Notes: a model not told the origin generated them from the sequence alone. Counted from the first letter of the stretch, positions 1-9,283 are shown. The stretch: 64,000 bases of DNA from Granulosicoccus antarcticus IMCC3135 (GCF_002215215.1 NZ_CP018632.1:7436501-7500500); one strand, 5' to 3'. Made by a program: numbers and translations.

Positions 1-6
1 CCAGCA

Positions 7-1770
7 ATGGTGCTGACCGTGAATTGTTCAAGCCCCGAATTCCTACTTGCAGACACGCCTCCCATGTCCGACCTTCCTGCGGCACAACGACACGCGCTAG
101 AAGCGTGGGCCAGCCAGGCTATCGATGCCGGCTGGCTTGCCAGCAATGCCACCGATGCATTGAGCACCACTACTACTGCCTCGCCCGGATTACTGTTCGA
201 CAGCAGCGATCGGCCGTTGGTTGCCGGACTGTTCGGCGGCACCGGCGTTGGCAAGAGTACTCTGATGAATCGGATTGCAGGTGAGGCAATCGCACGGGCC
301 AGTGTCGAGAGGCCGACATCGCGCGACATTACCGTATACGTGCACCGGTCCCAATCGGTTGACAGACTGCCTAACGCCTTTCCCATGGAGCGCATGCGCA
401 CAGCGCTGCATAATAATGACCGCTACCGGCATGTACTGTTCATCGACATGCCCGATTTTGATAGCGTCGAATCAGCCAATCGTGACCTGGTCGACCTCTG
501 GCTACCTCATCTGGATGTTGTCATGTATGTGGTCAGCCCGGATCGCTATCGTGATGATCAAGGCTGGCGCCTGCTGCTGCAGCACGCACAGGAACATGCC
601 TGGCTGTTTGTCATGAACCACTGGGATCGTGGCGACCCTGTCCAGCTAGAGGATTTCCGGCAACAACTAGCAGCTGCCGGCCTGAGCGAACCGATGATTT
701 TTCGCAGCGATTCTTCCCGCGTGGCCTCCCCGGAAGCAGACGCCACTGAGGATGATTTTGAAGCCCTGCGCACGACACTGGAACAGCTGGCCGACCAATC
801 CATTGTCAACTCACTGAATGAGCTCGGCATTCTGGCACGTCTGAAATCCCTCAAATCGGCTAGCGACCCCTGGCTTGAGAGCCTGGGTAATGATGAATCG
901 ATTAAGGAGTTGCAGACACGCTGGCAATCCCACTGGCAACAATCAACGCGCAATCTGGCGGACACTCTGGCAACCAAAGCCCAACAATTGGCCGAACATT
1001 ACGCCGAACAGGAAGGCTCCTGGTTAAGCCGCTGGCGCAAACAACCAGAATCAAAGACGAGCCTGCCAAACGGTCCTCTAGTCGATGCAGCACTGTTGGC
1101 CAGACTCGACAATGTTCTGGCTGATTTTCTCAATCAACAGTCACAAAATTCAGCACTCCCCCTGTCTGCCCTGAAGCAGTCTGTGGCCGAACCCTATGCA
1201 CGTGCACGACGTGACTTTGCCATGACGGTTGATGATGCCGTCAACCGCTCTCTGGCATTGCCCGGCAGTGCCTGGCAGCGACGACTGCACTCGGGGCTGG
1301 GTGTACTTTGCCTGCTGTTGCCGCTGAGTGCCATGGGTTGGATCGCCTGGCGCGTCGTCAACGGTTTTGCGGCAGGTGGCACTGACCCGACTGCCTACCT
1401 GGGAAGCAACTTTGCCGTCAACGGCTCCTTGCTCCTGGCCCTTGCCTGGGCAATCCCGGCATTCGTACAACGCAAATTGAAGCCTTCACGAGCAAAAGCC
1501 GCCTATCGCGGTGTCGGACTGGGCCTGAATGAAGCACTTCTGCAGACCTCGACGGCCATCAACGCCGGCTTGAACCGACTGGCTGAACAATCACAGCGTT
1601 TACGCCAGCAGTATGAGGAGCTATGGCTATCGCTAAGCCCCACAGAGACTGCCGACATACCCGAGGCCGTGCGCCGCATGCTTGCCAGTGAGATCAGCAG
1701 CCCGGCTCAACGCTCTCTGGATGTCCGCGCCAATACCCATAGCTCAACAGAGAGCGCGCCCCTGTCATAG
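7..1770 (+). CDS. Membrane-associated P-loop GTPase
   Basis: Predicted GTPase of the dynamin-like/TRAFAC type. The P-loop GGTGVGKST lies near residues 77-85, a G3-like DMPDFD segment near 145-150, and a variant G4 motif NHWD follows VMPW-like hydrophobic strands near 205. Two hydrophobic segments near residues 430-455 and 473-490 suggest a membrane hairpin, and the rest of the C-terminal half is helical. The role is unknown; relatives act on membranes or ribosomes. The start is uncertain: ATG at 7 is the first in frame, but ATG at 64 (MSDLPAAQ) fits too and neither shows a clear ribosome binding site. The gene may belong to an operon that begins left of the window. Its 3' end overlaps convergent comF by 64 bases. 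Confidence 0.7.
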   Translation: MVLTVNCSSPEFLLADTPPMSDLPAAQRHALEAWASQAIDAGWLASNATDALSTTTTASPGLLFDSSDRPLVAGLFGGTGVGKSTLMNRIAGEAIARASVERPTSRDITVYVHRSQSVDRLPNAFPMERMRTALHNNDRYRHVLFIDMPDFDSVESANRDLVDLWLPHLDVVMYVVSPDRYRDDQGWRLLLQHAQEHAWLFVMNHWDRGDPVQLEDFRQQLAAAGLSEPMIFRSDSSRVASPEADATEDDFEALRTTLEQLADQSIVNSLNELGILARLKSLKSASDPWLESLGNDESIKELQTRWQSHWQQSTRNLADTLATKAQQLAEHYAEQEGSWLSRWRKQPESKTSLPNGPLVDAALLARLDNVLADFLNQQSQNSALPLSALKQSVAEPYARARRDFAMTVDDAVNRSLALPGSAWQRRLHSGLGVLCLLLPLSAMGWIAWRVVNGFAAGGTDPTAYLGSNFAVNGSLLLALAWAIPAFVQRKLKPSRAKAAYRGVGLGLNEALLQTSTAINAGLNRLAEQSQRLRQQYEELWLSLSPTETADIPEAVRRMLASEISSPAQRSLDVRANTHSSTESAPLS

Positions 1771-2474
1771 AGTTCGCGGGCCAGCTCCCGGGCTGTAGAG
1801 CCCGTCGTCAAGACATCATCAACGATAGCCAGATGTTGACCGGCCACCGAATGATGGGCCCGAAATGCACCTAGAATCCGGAGTTGACGCTCAACTCGGT
1901 TGAGACCGGCCAGTGAGCCGGTATCGAATTCGCGTGTAACGACCTGATTGCCGGTGCACAGACCCAGATCACGAGCACACCAACGGGCAATATCAGCCGA
2001 CTGGTTGTAACCACGCTCCTGATGGCGACTAGCATGCAGCGGCACGGGAATCAGTCGAACAGGTAACGCCATCCCCTCCGGTGTAACGGCTCTGACCGAA
2101 TTGGCCAGCAACACGCCGAATATGCGACCCAGAACGCGCTGATTACGATATTTGAATGCATGCAGCAGGCGATCGAGCGGGAATTCGTACCGATATGGCG
2201 CCACAATGCGGAGAAACGGGCTGCTCGAATCGTTACAGTTTCCACAGATTTGATCTCCCGTACCTGACAACAGAACACCGCAGGCCAAACACAGACGGCT
2301 CGTATAACCTGAGGCGTCTGTATGGAGGCAATGTTGCATCTGACTTTCACAGTCATCACACAGATCAAGAAAATCGCGCCCCTGCCGAGCACATATCACG
2401 CACTGAGTGTCAATATTCAGGCGTTTGAAGGCAGATTTTGACCATCCTTGCCAATCCGGCGTGGAAAAACGCAT
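1707..2474 (-). CDS. comF: ComF family phosphoribosyltransferase-like protein
   Basis: ComF-type protein. The N-terminus has a zinc-ribbon-like set of cysteines (CVIC, CDDC, then CLAC and CGNC) and the C-terminus has a type I phosphoribosyltransferase fold with the PRPP loop VDDVLTTGST. The family is linked to DNA uptake in naturally competent bacteria, but its biochemical activity is not settled. The open frame begins at a TTG (2480). I prefer the ATG at 2474 because AAGGA sits nine bases upstream of it. About 255 residues is normal for the family. The gene converges on the GTPase gene and their ends overlap by 64 bases, so the two 3' ends are antisense to each other. Confidence 0.85.
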   Translation of the reverse strand: MRFSTPDWQGWSKSAFKRLNIDTQCVICARQGRDFLDLCDDCESQMQHCLHTDASGYTSRLCLACGVLLSGTGDQICGNCNDSSSPFLRIVAPYRYEFPLDRLLHAFKYRNQRVLGRIFGVLLANSVRAVTPEGMALPVRLIPVPLHASRHQERGYNQSADIARWCARDLGLCTGNQVVTREFDTGSLAGLNRVERQLRILGAFRAHHSVAGQHLAIVDDVLTTGSTARELARELYDRGALSVELWVLARTSRER

Positions 2475-2807
2475 CAGCAAGTGTCCTTTTGCTTATGGAA
2501 CGTGGTGGATAGCCTACACTCTGTTTCGAGTCTTGGCAGTGGTCAGACGGTGGTTGTTGTTTTTTTCACACACGAATACGGTGGAGAGAGTTTACAATTA
2601 ACGTATTTACCGCTATATAAGACAAAAATACAACAAGTCTGCATGCTTTACCGGAGATCAACGTCACCGGGTGACGACTTGTTATCGTTTGAAGGTAATT
2701 TGATGGCAATCAGTATCAGCCTTGGACCGATTCCGGTCTTTTGCGGGTGCCGACGTCAACAGTTAGAAATATTCTGTTATTCAAATGTCAACTAGTGGGA
2801 GCTAGCT
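2475..2807. other. Intergenic region between comF and ompA-like gene
   Basis: About 330 bases without a gene. It must hold the promoters of comF (leftward) and of the OmpA-like gene (rightward). The middle is AT-rich (2570-2640), and a short palindrome lies at 2662-2676. I see no convincing coding frame: the open frames here have poor starts and no recognisable product. Confidence 0.5.
2662..2676. promoter_or_regulatory. Palindrome upstream of OmpA-like gene
   Basis: CGTCACC and GGTGACG flank a single G, a perfect 7-1-7 inverted repeat, 130 bases before the OmpA-like start. It has the size and symmetry of a dimeric operator. No regulator can be named. Confidence 0.3.
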
Positions 2808-3476
2808 ATGAATAGAAATATCGGTACAGTCAGTTCAATCGCGGCCTTGCTATTGGGTAGCAGCGTCGTATTCGCAGACGGTGTGGCTCTGGATCGCACC
2901 ATCGAAGTTCCTGCCGGCGACGACCTTGGTTACGTCAATGGCGAAGGCAACGCTATCAAGACAGGTCTGAACGACTGCCTGCAAACTGGCCTGCATGCTG
3001 ACGGCACGCAAATCGATGCTTGCGAAGGTATCGAAGATGCACCGGAAGAAGTTGCCGAAGTACCAGCAGCTCCTGAGCCAGCACCAGCTCCAGAACCTGT
3101 CAAGAAAGAGCCGATCGTCACAACAGCAACACTGGGTGGCGAAGCGTTGTTCGACAACAACTCTGACCAACTCAACTCTGCCAGCGAACAGGCAATGGCT
3201 GATCTGGTAAACCAGCTCGAGAAATTCCAGGAAATCAGTGCTATCAGCGTTATCGGTCACACCGATGCGACTGGCGAAGCCAGCTACAACCAAGGCCTGT
3301 CCGAGCGTCGTGCAGCTTCTGTTGAAGCATTCCTGAAAGCAGCTTATCCTGATGCTGACGTTTCTAGCAGCGGCATGGGTGAAGACAGCCCGGTTGCGAC
3401 TAACTCTAGCCGTGAAGGTCGTCAGCTGAACCGTCGTGTTGAAGTTCAAGTGACTGCGAAAAGCGTTACTGAGTAA
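2808..3476 (+). CDS. OmpA family protein, tandem copy 1
   Basis: Exported protein of 222 residues with a signal peptide (cleavage likely after VFA, near residue 23). A short N-terminal domain holds two cysteines in a KTGLxxCLxTG...CEGIED pattern, then comes a Pro/Ala/Glu linker and a C-terminal OmpA/MotB domain. That domain has the GHTDATG segment and the NxxLSxRRAxxV helix that bind peptidoglycan in this family. It should link the envelope to the cell wall from the periplasm; there is no N-terminal barrel and no lipobox. GGGAGC lies seven bases before ATG. The next gene is a paralogue of the same layout, and a strong hairpin separates them. Confidence 0.88.
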   Translation: MNRNIGTVSSIAALLLGSSVVFADGVALDRTIEVPAGDDLGYVNGEGNAIKTGLNDCLQTGLHADGTQIDACEGIEDAPEEVAEVPAAPEPAPAPEPVKKEPIVTTATLGGEALFDNNSDQLNSASEQAMADLVNQLEKFQEISAISVIGHTDATGEASYNQGLSERRAASVEAFLKAAYPDADVSSSGMGEDSPVATNSSREGRQLNRRVEVQVTAKSVTE

Positions 3477-3487
3477 GAAGCACTACC

Positions 3488-3515
3488 GGCGGGGGAGTCA
3501 TCAGACTCCCCCGCC
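3488..3515 (+). terminator. Strong hairpin after first OmpA-like gene
   Basis: GGCGGGGGAGTC and GACTCCCCCGCC form a perfect 12-base stem with an ATCA loop, 12 bases after the stop codon. There is no run of T after it, so it may stabilise the mRNA or weaken read-through rather than act as a full intrinsic terminator. Confidence 0.6.
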
Positions 3516-3630
3516 ATTGTCCGAGCGTACTGTCTTGGCACGTGTTCATGCTTTTGGAACACCGGCTCTGTCCGAGTCTGTCATTATCAAGATCTTGCAG
3601 CAAAAAACATAACCACTACGGAGAACAAAC

Positions 3631-4293
3631 ATGAACACTGGTAAAGCGATTGCGTTAGGTGCCTGCCTTTCATTGATCTCACTTGGCGTTTCTGCCCAGG
3701 TAGCAGTAGAAGGCGACGTTGAAGCCTCCGGAGACAGTTATGTTGCCGCTGGCGGCATGGTCTTGAAGACCGGACTTGATGAATGCCTGCATACCGGCAC
3801 ATTTTCTGACGATGCGGCCATCAACGTCTGCGAAGGCATTGAAGACGTTGTCGAAGAAGTAGCTGAAGTTGAAGCTCCAGTCGTTGAAGAGCCTAAAGTT
3901 GTTGAAGCTCCGGCAGCCCCACAGGGCAAGATCGACACACGTCAATTTAGCGAACAAACACTATTCGACACAGATTCTGCACAACTGACCAGTGCGGGTG
4001 AAGCGGTCATGAATGACATGTTCTCAGCTCTGTCTGAGTACAAGGGCATTACCGGCATCACGGTTATCGGCTACACAGACAGCCGCGGTGAAGAGGAATA
4101 CAACCTGGCTCTGTCCAAAAAGCGAGCTCAGACTATTGCTGACATCATTGCTGCCAGATACCCGGACCTGAGCATGGATGTTATTGGCATGGGCGAAACT
4201 GCTCCTGTTGCCAGCAACGATACTGCCGAGGGTCGTCAGCTGAACCGTCGCGTTGAAGTTGATGCCACTGCAACTCGCATGATCTTTAACTAA
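3631..4293 (+). CDS. OmpA family protein, tandem copy 2
   Basis: Paralogue of the preceding gene, 220 residues, with the same order: signal peptide (cleavage near VSA-QV), two-cysteine region KTGLDECLHTG...CEGIED, acidic Glu/Val-rich linker, and OmpA C-terminal domain with GYTDSRG and the LSKKRAQTI helix. It is predicted to be periplasmic and peptidoglycan-binding. ACGGAGAAC precedes the ATG. The 154-base gap after copy 1 could hold its own promoter. A 7-base GC stem at 4307-4324 and a classic terminator at 4341-4366 end the unit. Confidence 0.88.
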   Translation: MNTGKAIALGACLSLISLGVSAQVAVEGDVEASGDSYVAAGGMVLKTGLDECLHTGTFSDDAAINVCEGIEDVVEEVAEVEAPVVEEPKVVEAPAAPQGKIDTRQFSEQTLFDTDSAQLTSAGEAVMNDMFSALSEYKGITGITVIGYTDSRGEEEYNLALSKKRAQTIADIIAARYPDLSMDVIGMGETAPVASNDTAEGRQLNRRVEVDATATRMIFN

Positions 4294-4340
4294 GACGTTA
4301 CGTCTGGCGCGGCACTAGCCGCGCACCCCGGATATATTTG

Positions 4341-4366
4341 AAGGCCAGCCTCGTGCTGGCCTTTTT
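4341..4366 (+). terminator. Intrinsic terminator of the OmpA-like pair
   Basis: AAGGCCAGC and GCTGGCCTT pair around a CTCGT loop and are followed by a T tract. It lies inside the longest open frame of the next gene, which argues that this gene starts further on, at 4401 or 4407. Confidence 0.85.
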
Positions 4367-4400
4367 ATTGTCCGCAAAAGGCCCGCGAATTGCTGGCTTG

Positions 4401-5723
4401 ATGGGCATGAATATTTTCAACCCTATCGCCTCAGGCACTCGGCACCAGGGACTGGTCAAAACCCAGTTGCTACTGCTACTGTCCGGCACCGCACTGTCTC
4501 TGACAGCCTGCATCGGCATCACCCACGCCGAACGAGAACCTATCAACTGCGCCCTGCCCCATGTCGATGAGCGTCTGGCAGAGTGCACAAACATTCGCCA
4601 TGCCAGTGAATTTCCAGGCTGTCTGTCTACCGCAGATATCACTGAGCACACCTGTATTGTCATGGATGCCGATGTATCGTTCTGCTCGGCTACAGACTCA
4701 CTTCCCATTACAGCGTACTTCGACCGCAGTGAGCGCACCCTGGACTGCGCAGGCGGCACTATCGATCACGGCTGGGGGCGAACCTCACTACCCGGCGGCA
4801 CCGCGACTACAGAAGCTCGTCGCAAGCCTGCGGTGCGCCTGCAGGATGACCGCTCGCTATCGGACATCACCGTGCAAAACTGCACACTGCGAGGCACCAA
4901 CCACATGGGCATTCAGGCAACCCGCTTCTTTGGCGGCGAGCTGGGTGCCGATGGCAAGCTAGGCGAAGATGAACCACTACCGATCGGTCATCGCAACCTG
5001 ACATTCAAGAATCTCACTATTCAGGACGTCATTACAGGCATCTATCTGGGGAATTTCAGTGAGGATGTCAGCATCGACAACGTCAACATCGACAACTCGG
5101 AACGTATTGCCATCTATTCGGATTCAGGTAGCCATGGAGTACGCATAACCAATTCGATCATCAGCAACAACCTCACACGTGAGGCGATTGCCATTGATTC
5201 AACGTACGACAGCGAGATATCCAACACCTTGTTCGTCAACAACCGCGAAGGCGGCATCAATGTGTATCAGAACTGTGGCGAGCTTCTGGGGATTGTCTGC
5301 CCCGTCATTCGTGCAACCCCACCGAACAATAACCGTATCAACGACAATCGCTTCGTCAACACCGGCATCACAGGCTTGCAAATAGCCTCACGCCAGGGCC
5401 GCAATCATTCTCTGGGGTGGTGTGCAACCCTCAACGGACTGCCCGGCAAATTTACCGATACCTCCGAAGGCAACGTTGTCTCCGGAAATACCTTTGTCTG
5501 CAACGAGGGCACCTCTCTGGTGGTACAGGATGGCCCAAATATCGTCAGCAACAACACGATAGTCGCCAGAGACAATTGTATTCCCTACGAAATATCCACG
5601 GGAGGGTTGGGAGGCTCACGCCGCTCGTTATTGGACGGTCTGCATTTTCTGGACAATCATGTCGATGCCACACGTCCGCCCCGTCTCAGGAACCTGAGCA
5701 ATGCCGTCATCATCGACGACTGA
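4401..5723 (+). CDS. Right-handed parallel beta-helix lipoprotein
   Basis: Predicted exported protein of about 440 residues. The N-terminus has a hydrophobic stretch ending in a lipobox-like LTAC near residue 35, so it is probably a lipoprotein. The rest is rich in Asn, Ile and short repeats such as NLTIQDV, VNIDNS, SIISNN and NTLFVNN, the spacing expected of a pectate-lyase-like right-handed beta-helix. Such folds bind or cleave polysaccharides, but I see no specific catalytic signature. The open frame extends to 4338, but that start lies in the upstream terminator, so I place the start at ATG 4401 (4407 is also possible). The gene converges closely with the one at 5728. Confidence 0.7.
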   Translation: MGMNIFNPIASGTRHQGLVKTQLLLLLSGTALSLTACIGITHAEREPINCALPHVDERLAECTNIRHASEFPGCLSTADITEHTCIVMDADVSFCSATDSLPITAYFDRSERTLDCAGGTIDHGWGRTSLPGGTATTEARRKPAVRLQDDRSLSDITVQNCTLRGTNHMGIQATRFFGGELGADGKLGEDEPLPIGHRNLTFKNLTIQDVITGIYLGNFSEDVSIDNVNIDNSERIAIYSDSGSHGVRITNSIISNNLTREAIAIDSTYDSEISNTLFVNNREGGINVYQNCGELLGIVCPVIRATPPNNNRINDNRFVNTGITGLQIASRQGRNHSLGWCATLNGLPGKFTDTSEGNVVSGNTFVCNEGTSLVVQDGPNIVSNNTIVARDNCIPYEISTGGLGGSRRSLLDGLHFLDNHVDATRPPRLRNLSNAVIIDD

Positions 5724-5727
5724 AACC

Positions 5728-6570
5728 TCAGGGGTAGCTTATCTGGACGACACTCAAGGTTGCCTCTCCTGAGCGCAAGCGTGTCTCACGCTTGCGTACC
5801 AGCGAGACCTGCGCAGAGGACTCACCTGACAAAGCCGCCTGCACCACATCGGGCAACGTGAAGCCGCCATTATCATCCAGTGAGCACTTGACCCTCTGCA
5901 GGCCGGATCCGTCAGTAAAACCCGCACGGCCAGACAACGTCAGTTCGATTCGATCATCGGCATGGGTAGAAGCCTGCCAGGCAATCGGGGCTGCCAGTGC
6001 CTGCAGTATGCCAGTCACCGGTAATTCTCGAACCAGAGCAGCCATTGGCGCCAGTGCCACAGAATCAAATGCGGGAAAGGTCTCGGAGCCTGACACGCTT
6101 AGATGAGCATCATCGGGTAGTGGCGCATCAATCCAGCGCTCATCCGTCGCATAAAGCACGGCATCCCCGTATCTCTGGGCCTGCAGACTGATCAGTGTGC
6201 CGTCTCTGGAACTGATATCGATGCTCTCACCTGCAAACAGAGACTTACGCCATTGCGTACCAGCTCGCAACTCGCTATCCGCAATCCGGCTCTCCTCGCT
6301 CAATGAGAGTATCTCCGGGCTATCGCAAAACTGCGTGCCGTTTTCCCAGAGCCGTGCAGGACGATTGAGTGACAGCGGGGTACGGGTAAACCAGGCATCG
6401 AATACGAACTTTTCAGACCGTTGCTCGATAACCACAAAACCATTGGATGCATTATCCGCATCCAATGTCGACTCTGAGACGCTACCGCTACTGCCACCAC
6501 AGGCAACAAGCTGGGACAGACACACGGCATGGAACGTCATACACATCGCCCTCATGCGTAAGTCATTCAC
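5728..6570 (-). CDS. Hypothetical lipoprotein
   Basis: Protein of 280 residues that I do not recognise. A hydrophobic N-terminus ends in a lipobox-like LVAC near residue 24, followed by a Gly/Ser linker (GGSSGS) that suits an outer-membrane lipoprotein. The remainder is mixed beta-rich sequence with no known motif. Several in-frame ATGs lie near the start (6570, 6555, 6546, 6540); a shorter signal peptide from one of the later ones is possible. Its 3' end lies four bases from that of the beta-helix gene, and the two converge. Confidence 0.6.
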   Translation of the reverse strand: MNDLRMRAMCMTFHAVCLSQLVACGGSSGSVSESTLDADNASNGFVVIEQRSEKFVFDAWFTRTPLSLNRPARLWENGTQFCDSPEILSLSEESRIADSELRAGTQWRKSLFAGESIDISSRDGTLISLQAQRYGDAVLYATDERWIDAPLPDDAHLSVSGSETFPAFDSVALAPMAALVRELPVTGILQALAAPIAWQASTHADDRIELTLSGRAGFTDGSGLQRVKCSLDDNGGFTLPDVVQAALSGESSAQVSLVRKRETRLRSGEATLSVVQISYP

Positions 6571-6663
6571 TGTTTGCGCAAATTCTTGGCATGACGGCAG
6601 ACACTCAAGTCAGGTTAAAGACCTGCGAGAAGCAATAAACCTGCCGCCATGCCACTCAGAAGG

Positions 6664-7764
6664 CTAGCTACCTGTTGAAACCAGTGGCTTGTCGATAAAT
6701 TGAATAATACCGTTACCCACTACCCGGTCTCGACCGACGATGGTGGCTCCGCCAACGCTCAAGCCGGTGGTTGCATCGCGCACAATACTCACGCTGCCGG
6801 AGCTCATGACCAGATCACCCTCTTGCATCTGCTCTGTGGTCAATGTTCCGGGGTACAGGTGCCGCTGTACCAACTCCATGGCACCATTCATATCCAGTTC
6901 GAATACATCTTCCTCTCCTTGCTCAAAGGAGGCGTTAGGGGCAATAAACAAGGTCCAGCCCAGACCACCATTGTCTTCTTGCAACAACTCAGTCATGCCC
7001 GCCTGCTCGATAAGGTTCAGCATTATTGAATAGTTGGTCTGTCGCAACAGGAAAGTGGAAATATCGTCTGTAGTCGGTGCCGGAATATTTTCGTTCGGAT
7101 CTGTCACCCGGACAGGTGGAGTCAAGACCGTATCGATGGTATATGCGATACCGTTACTGCCCACGCTACCAGGTATCGTCAGCGTTGCATTATTGATCAT
7201 CAGATCACCGTCAGCATTGATTGTGAAAGCCGCTGGCAATCCGTTAGCCATCTCCAGCGCCTGCCCGTCAATGTCGCGCAGCGCCGTACTGTCTAGTGCA
7301 TTGGCCAGCACCGCATGGTATTGCAGTCGATCAGCCAGCTCGGCGGCAGTAAAGGAATCAAGCACACCGTTACCGATGGCGACATCCAGCGCGTCGAAGG
7401 CCGCGTCAGTTGGCGCAAACAACGTCATCGCCTCGCTACCTTTCAGGGAATCGGAAATGCCGGCCCGTTCATACAACGCAAGCAGGCGCGTGAACTCGCC
7501 ACTGGCAACCAGTGTCTCGTAGAGATTCTCGGTAGCCGTCGCAGGTGGGATGAACTCTACAGTTTCCAGCTCGACAACCTCCACATCTACCACGGGCACC
7601 TCACCTGGCTCAGTAGTCGCCGGGTCAGTATCACCACCGCCATTATTATTATCAGAGCTGTCGCTACTGGAGCAGGCGCCAACTAACAAGCCGAGGACCG
7701 CAATCGTCGATATTCTGATCGAACGGGCAAGTGTGTACGATAGAGATGGTCGCAATTTCATCAT
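6664..7764 (-). CDS. Lipoprotein with two fasciclin (FAS1) domains
   Basis: Predicted lipoprotein of 366 residues. The signal ends in LVGAC, followed by an Asp/Asn/Gly-rich linker. There are two fasciclin-type domains, at about residues 65-215 and 230-366. The first has the typical FTRLLALYERAG helix and the TLFAPTDAAFDAL motif; the second is more divergent (WTLFIAPNASFEQ). FAS1 domains mediate adhesion and matrix contacts, so a cell-surface role is likely. The open frame reaches 7845, but AAGGAGCT stands six bases before ATG 7764, which settles the start. Confidence 0.85.
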   Translation of the reverse strand: MMKLRPSLSYTLARSIRISTIAVLGLLVGACSSSDSSDNNNGGGDTDPATTEPGEVPVVDVEVVELETVEFIPPATATENLYETLVASGEFTRLLALYERAGISDSLKGSEAMTLFAPTDAAFDALDVAIGNGVLDSFTAAELADRLQYHAVLANALDSTALRDIDGQALEMANGLPAAFTINADGDLMINNATLTIPGSVGSNGIAYTIDTVLTPPVRVTDPNENIPAPTTDDISTFLLRQTNYSIMLNLIEQAGMTELLQEDNGGLGWTLFIAPNASFEQGEEDVFELDMNGAMELVQRHLYPGTLTTEQMQEGDLVMSSGSVSIVRDATTGLSVGGATIVGRDRVVGNGIIQFIDKPLVSTGS

Positions 7765-7987
7765 CTGGGTAGCTCCTTGAATTTTTAGGTGATTTTTCGG
7801 GGGCGGCTGACTGCCCGCTAAGTGCCTGTCTGGCACTTTTCCCATAGGCGGATCATACGGGAGCTATTGACCCAAACAACCCAACAGGTAGGAACTGCAC
7901 TGTCACCTTTCCATCATGAAAGACGATCACCGGCAAGCTGCAACACTGTTTAACTTGCCCTCGGGGATCACCTCATGGTGCGAGCCT

Positions 7988-8506
7988 TTACTCGACAGCA
8001 GGATCCGGCAAGCCAAAAATCATCAATTCGCCGTCGTTATCAAGAATAACCTGATGTGTAGTCACCTCGGCCAGAGTGATATCGCCTTCAACCACTTCAC
8101 CCACGGCAACCCGCCGCTCGTCTTCAGTGACAACATAGCCTGGCACCGAGGCAGCAGCAGTTCCAATCGCAGCCGCGGAGGTAGTCGCTGATACAAACAC
8201 CAGCCGGCTACCCAGAAGCTTCTGCAGCTCCTGTAGTGACTCGGTTCTGATTTGTGGCGCTTCAGGCTGATCAACCACCACAGGAACAATCACCGCTTGT
8301 TCAGTTTCCGCCACTTGAGAGCCTTCGATCTGTGCGACATCGTCGGGCGTATCACCGGCCCTGAACGCTTCCAGAAGCCGGTCGGTGACGATCAACCCGA
8401 AGGCGATGACGCCCAGGGCAATCAAAGCTCTGTTCAGTTTGAGCGGCCAGGCTTCAGATGACGACTTCTGCCGATCTGAACCCGTTGAGGGTCTGAGGAA
8501 TTTCAT
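7988..8506 (-). CDS. Small GspC-like inner membrane protein
   Basis: Protein of 172 residues with one membrane segment near residues 25-42 and a periplasmic rest. The C-terminal part (DERRVAVGEVVEGDITLAEV, then VILDNDGELMIFGL) resembles the homology region of type II secretion GspC/PulC and related PilP-type proteins, which contact the N-terminal domains of secretins. This is a weak, pattern-based assignment. It is the last gene of a three-gene minus-strand operon, 21 bases after a gene whose product resembles secretin N domains. That neighbour makes the GspC reading more plausible. Confidence 0.5.
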   Translation of the reverse strand: MKFLRPSTGSDRQKSSSEAWPLKLNRALIALGVIAFGLIVTDRLLEAFRAGDTPDDVAQIEGSQVAETEQAVIVPVVVDQPEAPQIRTESLQELQKLLGSRLVFVSATTSAAAIGTAAASVPGYVVTEDERRVAVGEVVEGDITLAEVTTHQVILDNDGELMIFGLPDPAVE

Positions 8507-8527
8507 CGAATGCTTGCCTTCCTTAGT

Positions 8528-9283
8528 TCAGAACGTGTTGTAACCGGGAATATCCGTAACCCAGCGAATCGGCTTCGAAAGACTCGCCTGATCCGTGGGT
8601 GCTTTGCCTTCGTCCTGAATATCTGCCAATACTTCCACCGAACCCGCATCGGCAATGGTATCTACAGCCTGTGGCTCAGACTCAGGCGCCCCTGCCAAAG
8701 CCTCACCTCGAGCCCTGACCAATGCCTTGGTAATGGAGGTGGCTGTGCGTCTTACGAACGCAGGATGGCCCGAGATTCGTACTGCATCTTCTCGAAATTC
8801 AAGCTTGTTTCCCGACCCTTCACTGACCTGCAACTCATCTTTCAATTCACCATCCAGCTCGGTGCTGAGCATGGCAATCGAGACACTGGTCAGAGCGCTG
8901 GCATCGTTTGCACGTAACACATCGCCTTCGACATCAAAAGCAACCGGATATTGACTCGACAAGACTCTCAGCAAATTGTCCAGAGACCCACTGAAACGTC
9001 CAGAAACAGGCACTTCAGCCAGCCCCTCGATCTCGGCAGTTTTGCCGGCAAGAGCCGCCATCTGATCAATAACCATCGTCATGGGAGCCGCATCTACCCA
9101 GAAACTGAATTCTGGTTCGGAGATGATGATGGCAGCAGGCGCGGCGTCCTCTGACGGTGTCGTGGTATCAGCATGCGAGGCACCAGCAAACAATAAAGCA
9201 CTGCCTAGCACCAGAGCCAGTTCCAACCGACCCGAGCATATTACCGGGGGTTGGTGCTCACCCTCGCACCCACGCCGACTCAT
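8528..9283 (-). CDS. Secretin N-domain-like periplasmic protein without a pore domain
   Basis: Protein of 251 residues with an N-terminal hydrophobic export segment ending near SHA-DT. The mature part follows the pattern of secretin N0/N1 domains, as in SctC or GspD. It has a FSFWVDAAPMTMVIDQMA helix, then VPVSGRFSGSLDNLLRVL, then a VEGDVLRANDAS strand, and a second alpha/beta unit with VRISGHPAFV. The large pore-forming domain of a true secretin is absent. It overlaps the upstream lipoprotein gene by four bases and precedes the GspC-like gene. It may be an accessory part of a secretion or pilus machine, or an independent envelope complex. Confidence 0.5.
   Translation of the reverse strand: MSRRGCEGEHQPPVICSGRLELALVLGSALLFAGASHADTTTPSEDAAPAAIIISEPEFSFWVDAAPMTMVIDQMAALAGKTAEIEGLAEVPVSGRFSGSLDNLLRVLSSQYPVAFDVEGDVLRANDASALTSVSIAMLSTELDGELKDELQVSEGSGNKLEFREDAVRISGHPAFVRRTATSITKALVRARGEALAGAPESEPQAVDTIADAGSVEVLADIQDEGKAPTDQASLSKPIRWVTDIPGYNTF

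Noticed and set aside
2850-3449. Minus-strand open frame of 199 codons opposite the first OmpA-like gene
   Set aside because: Phe/Cys/Arg-rich complement of a real gene with signal peptide and OmpA domain.
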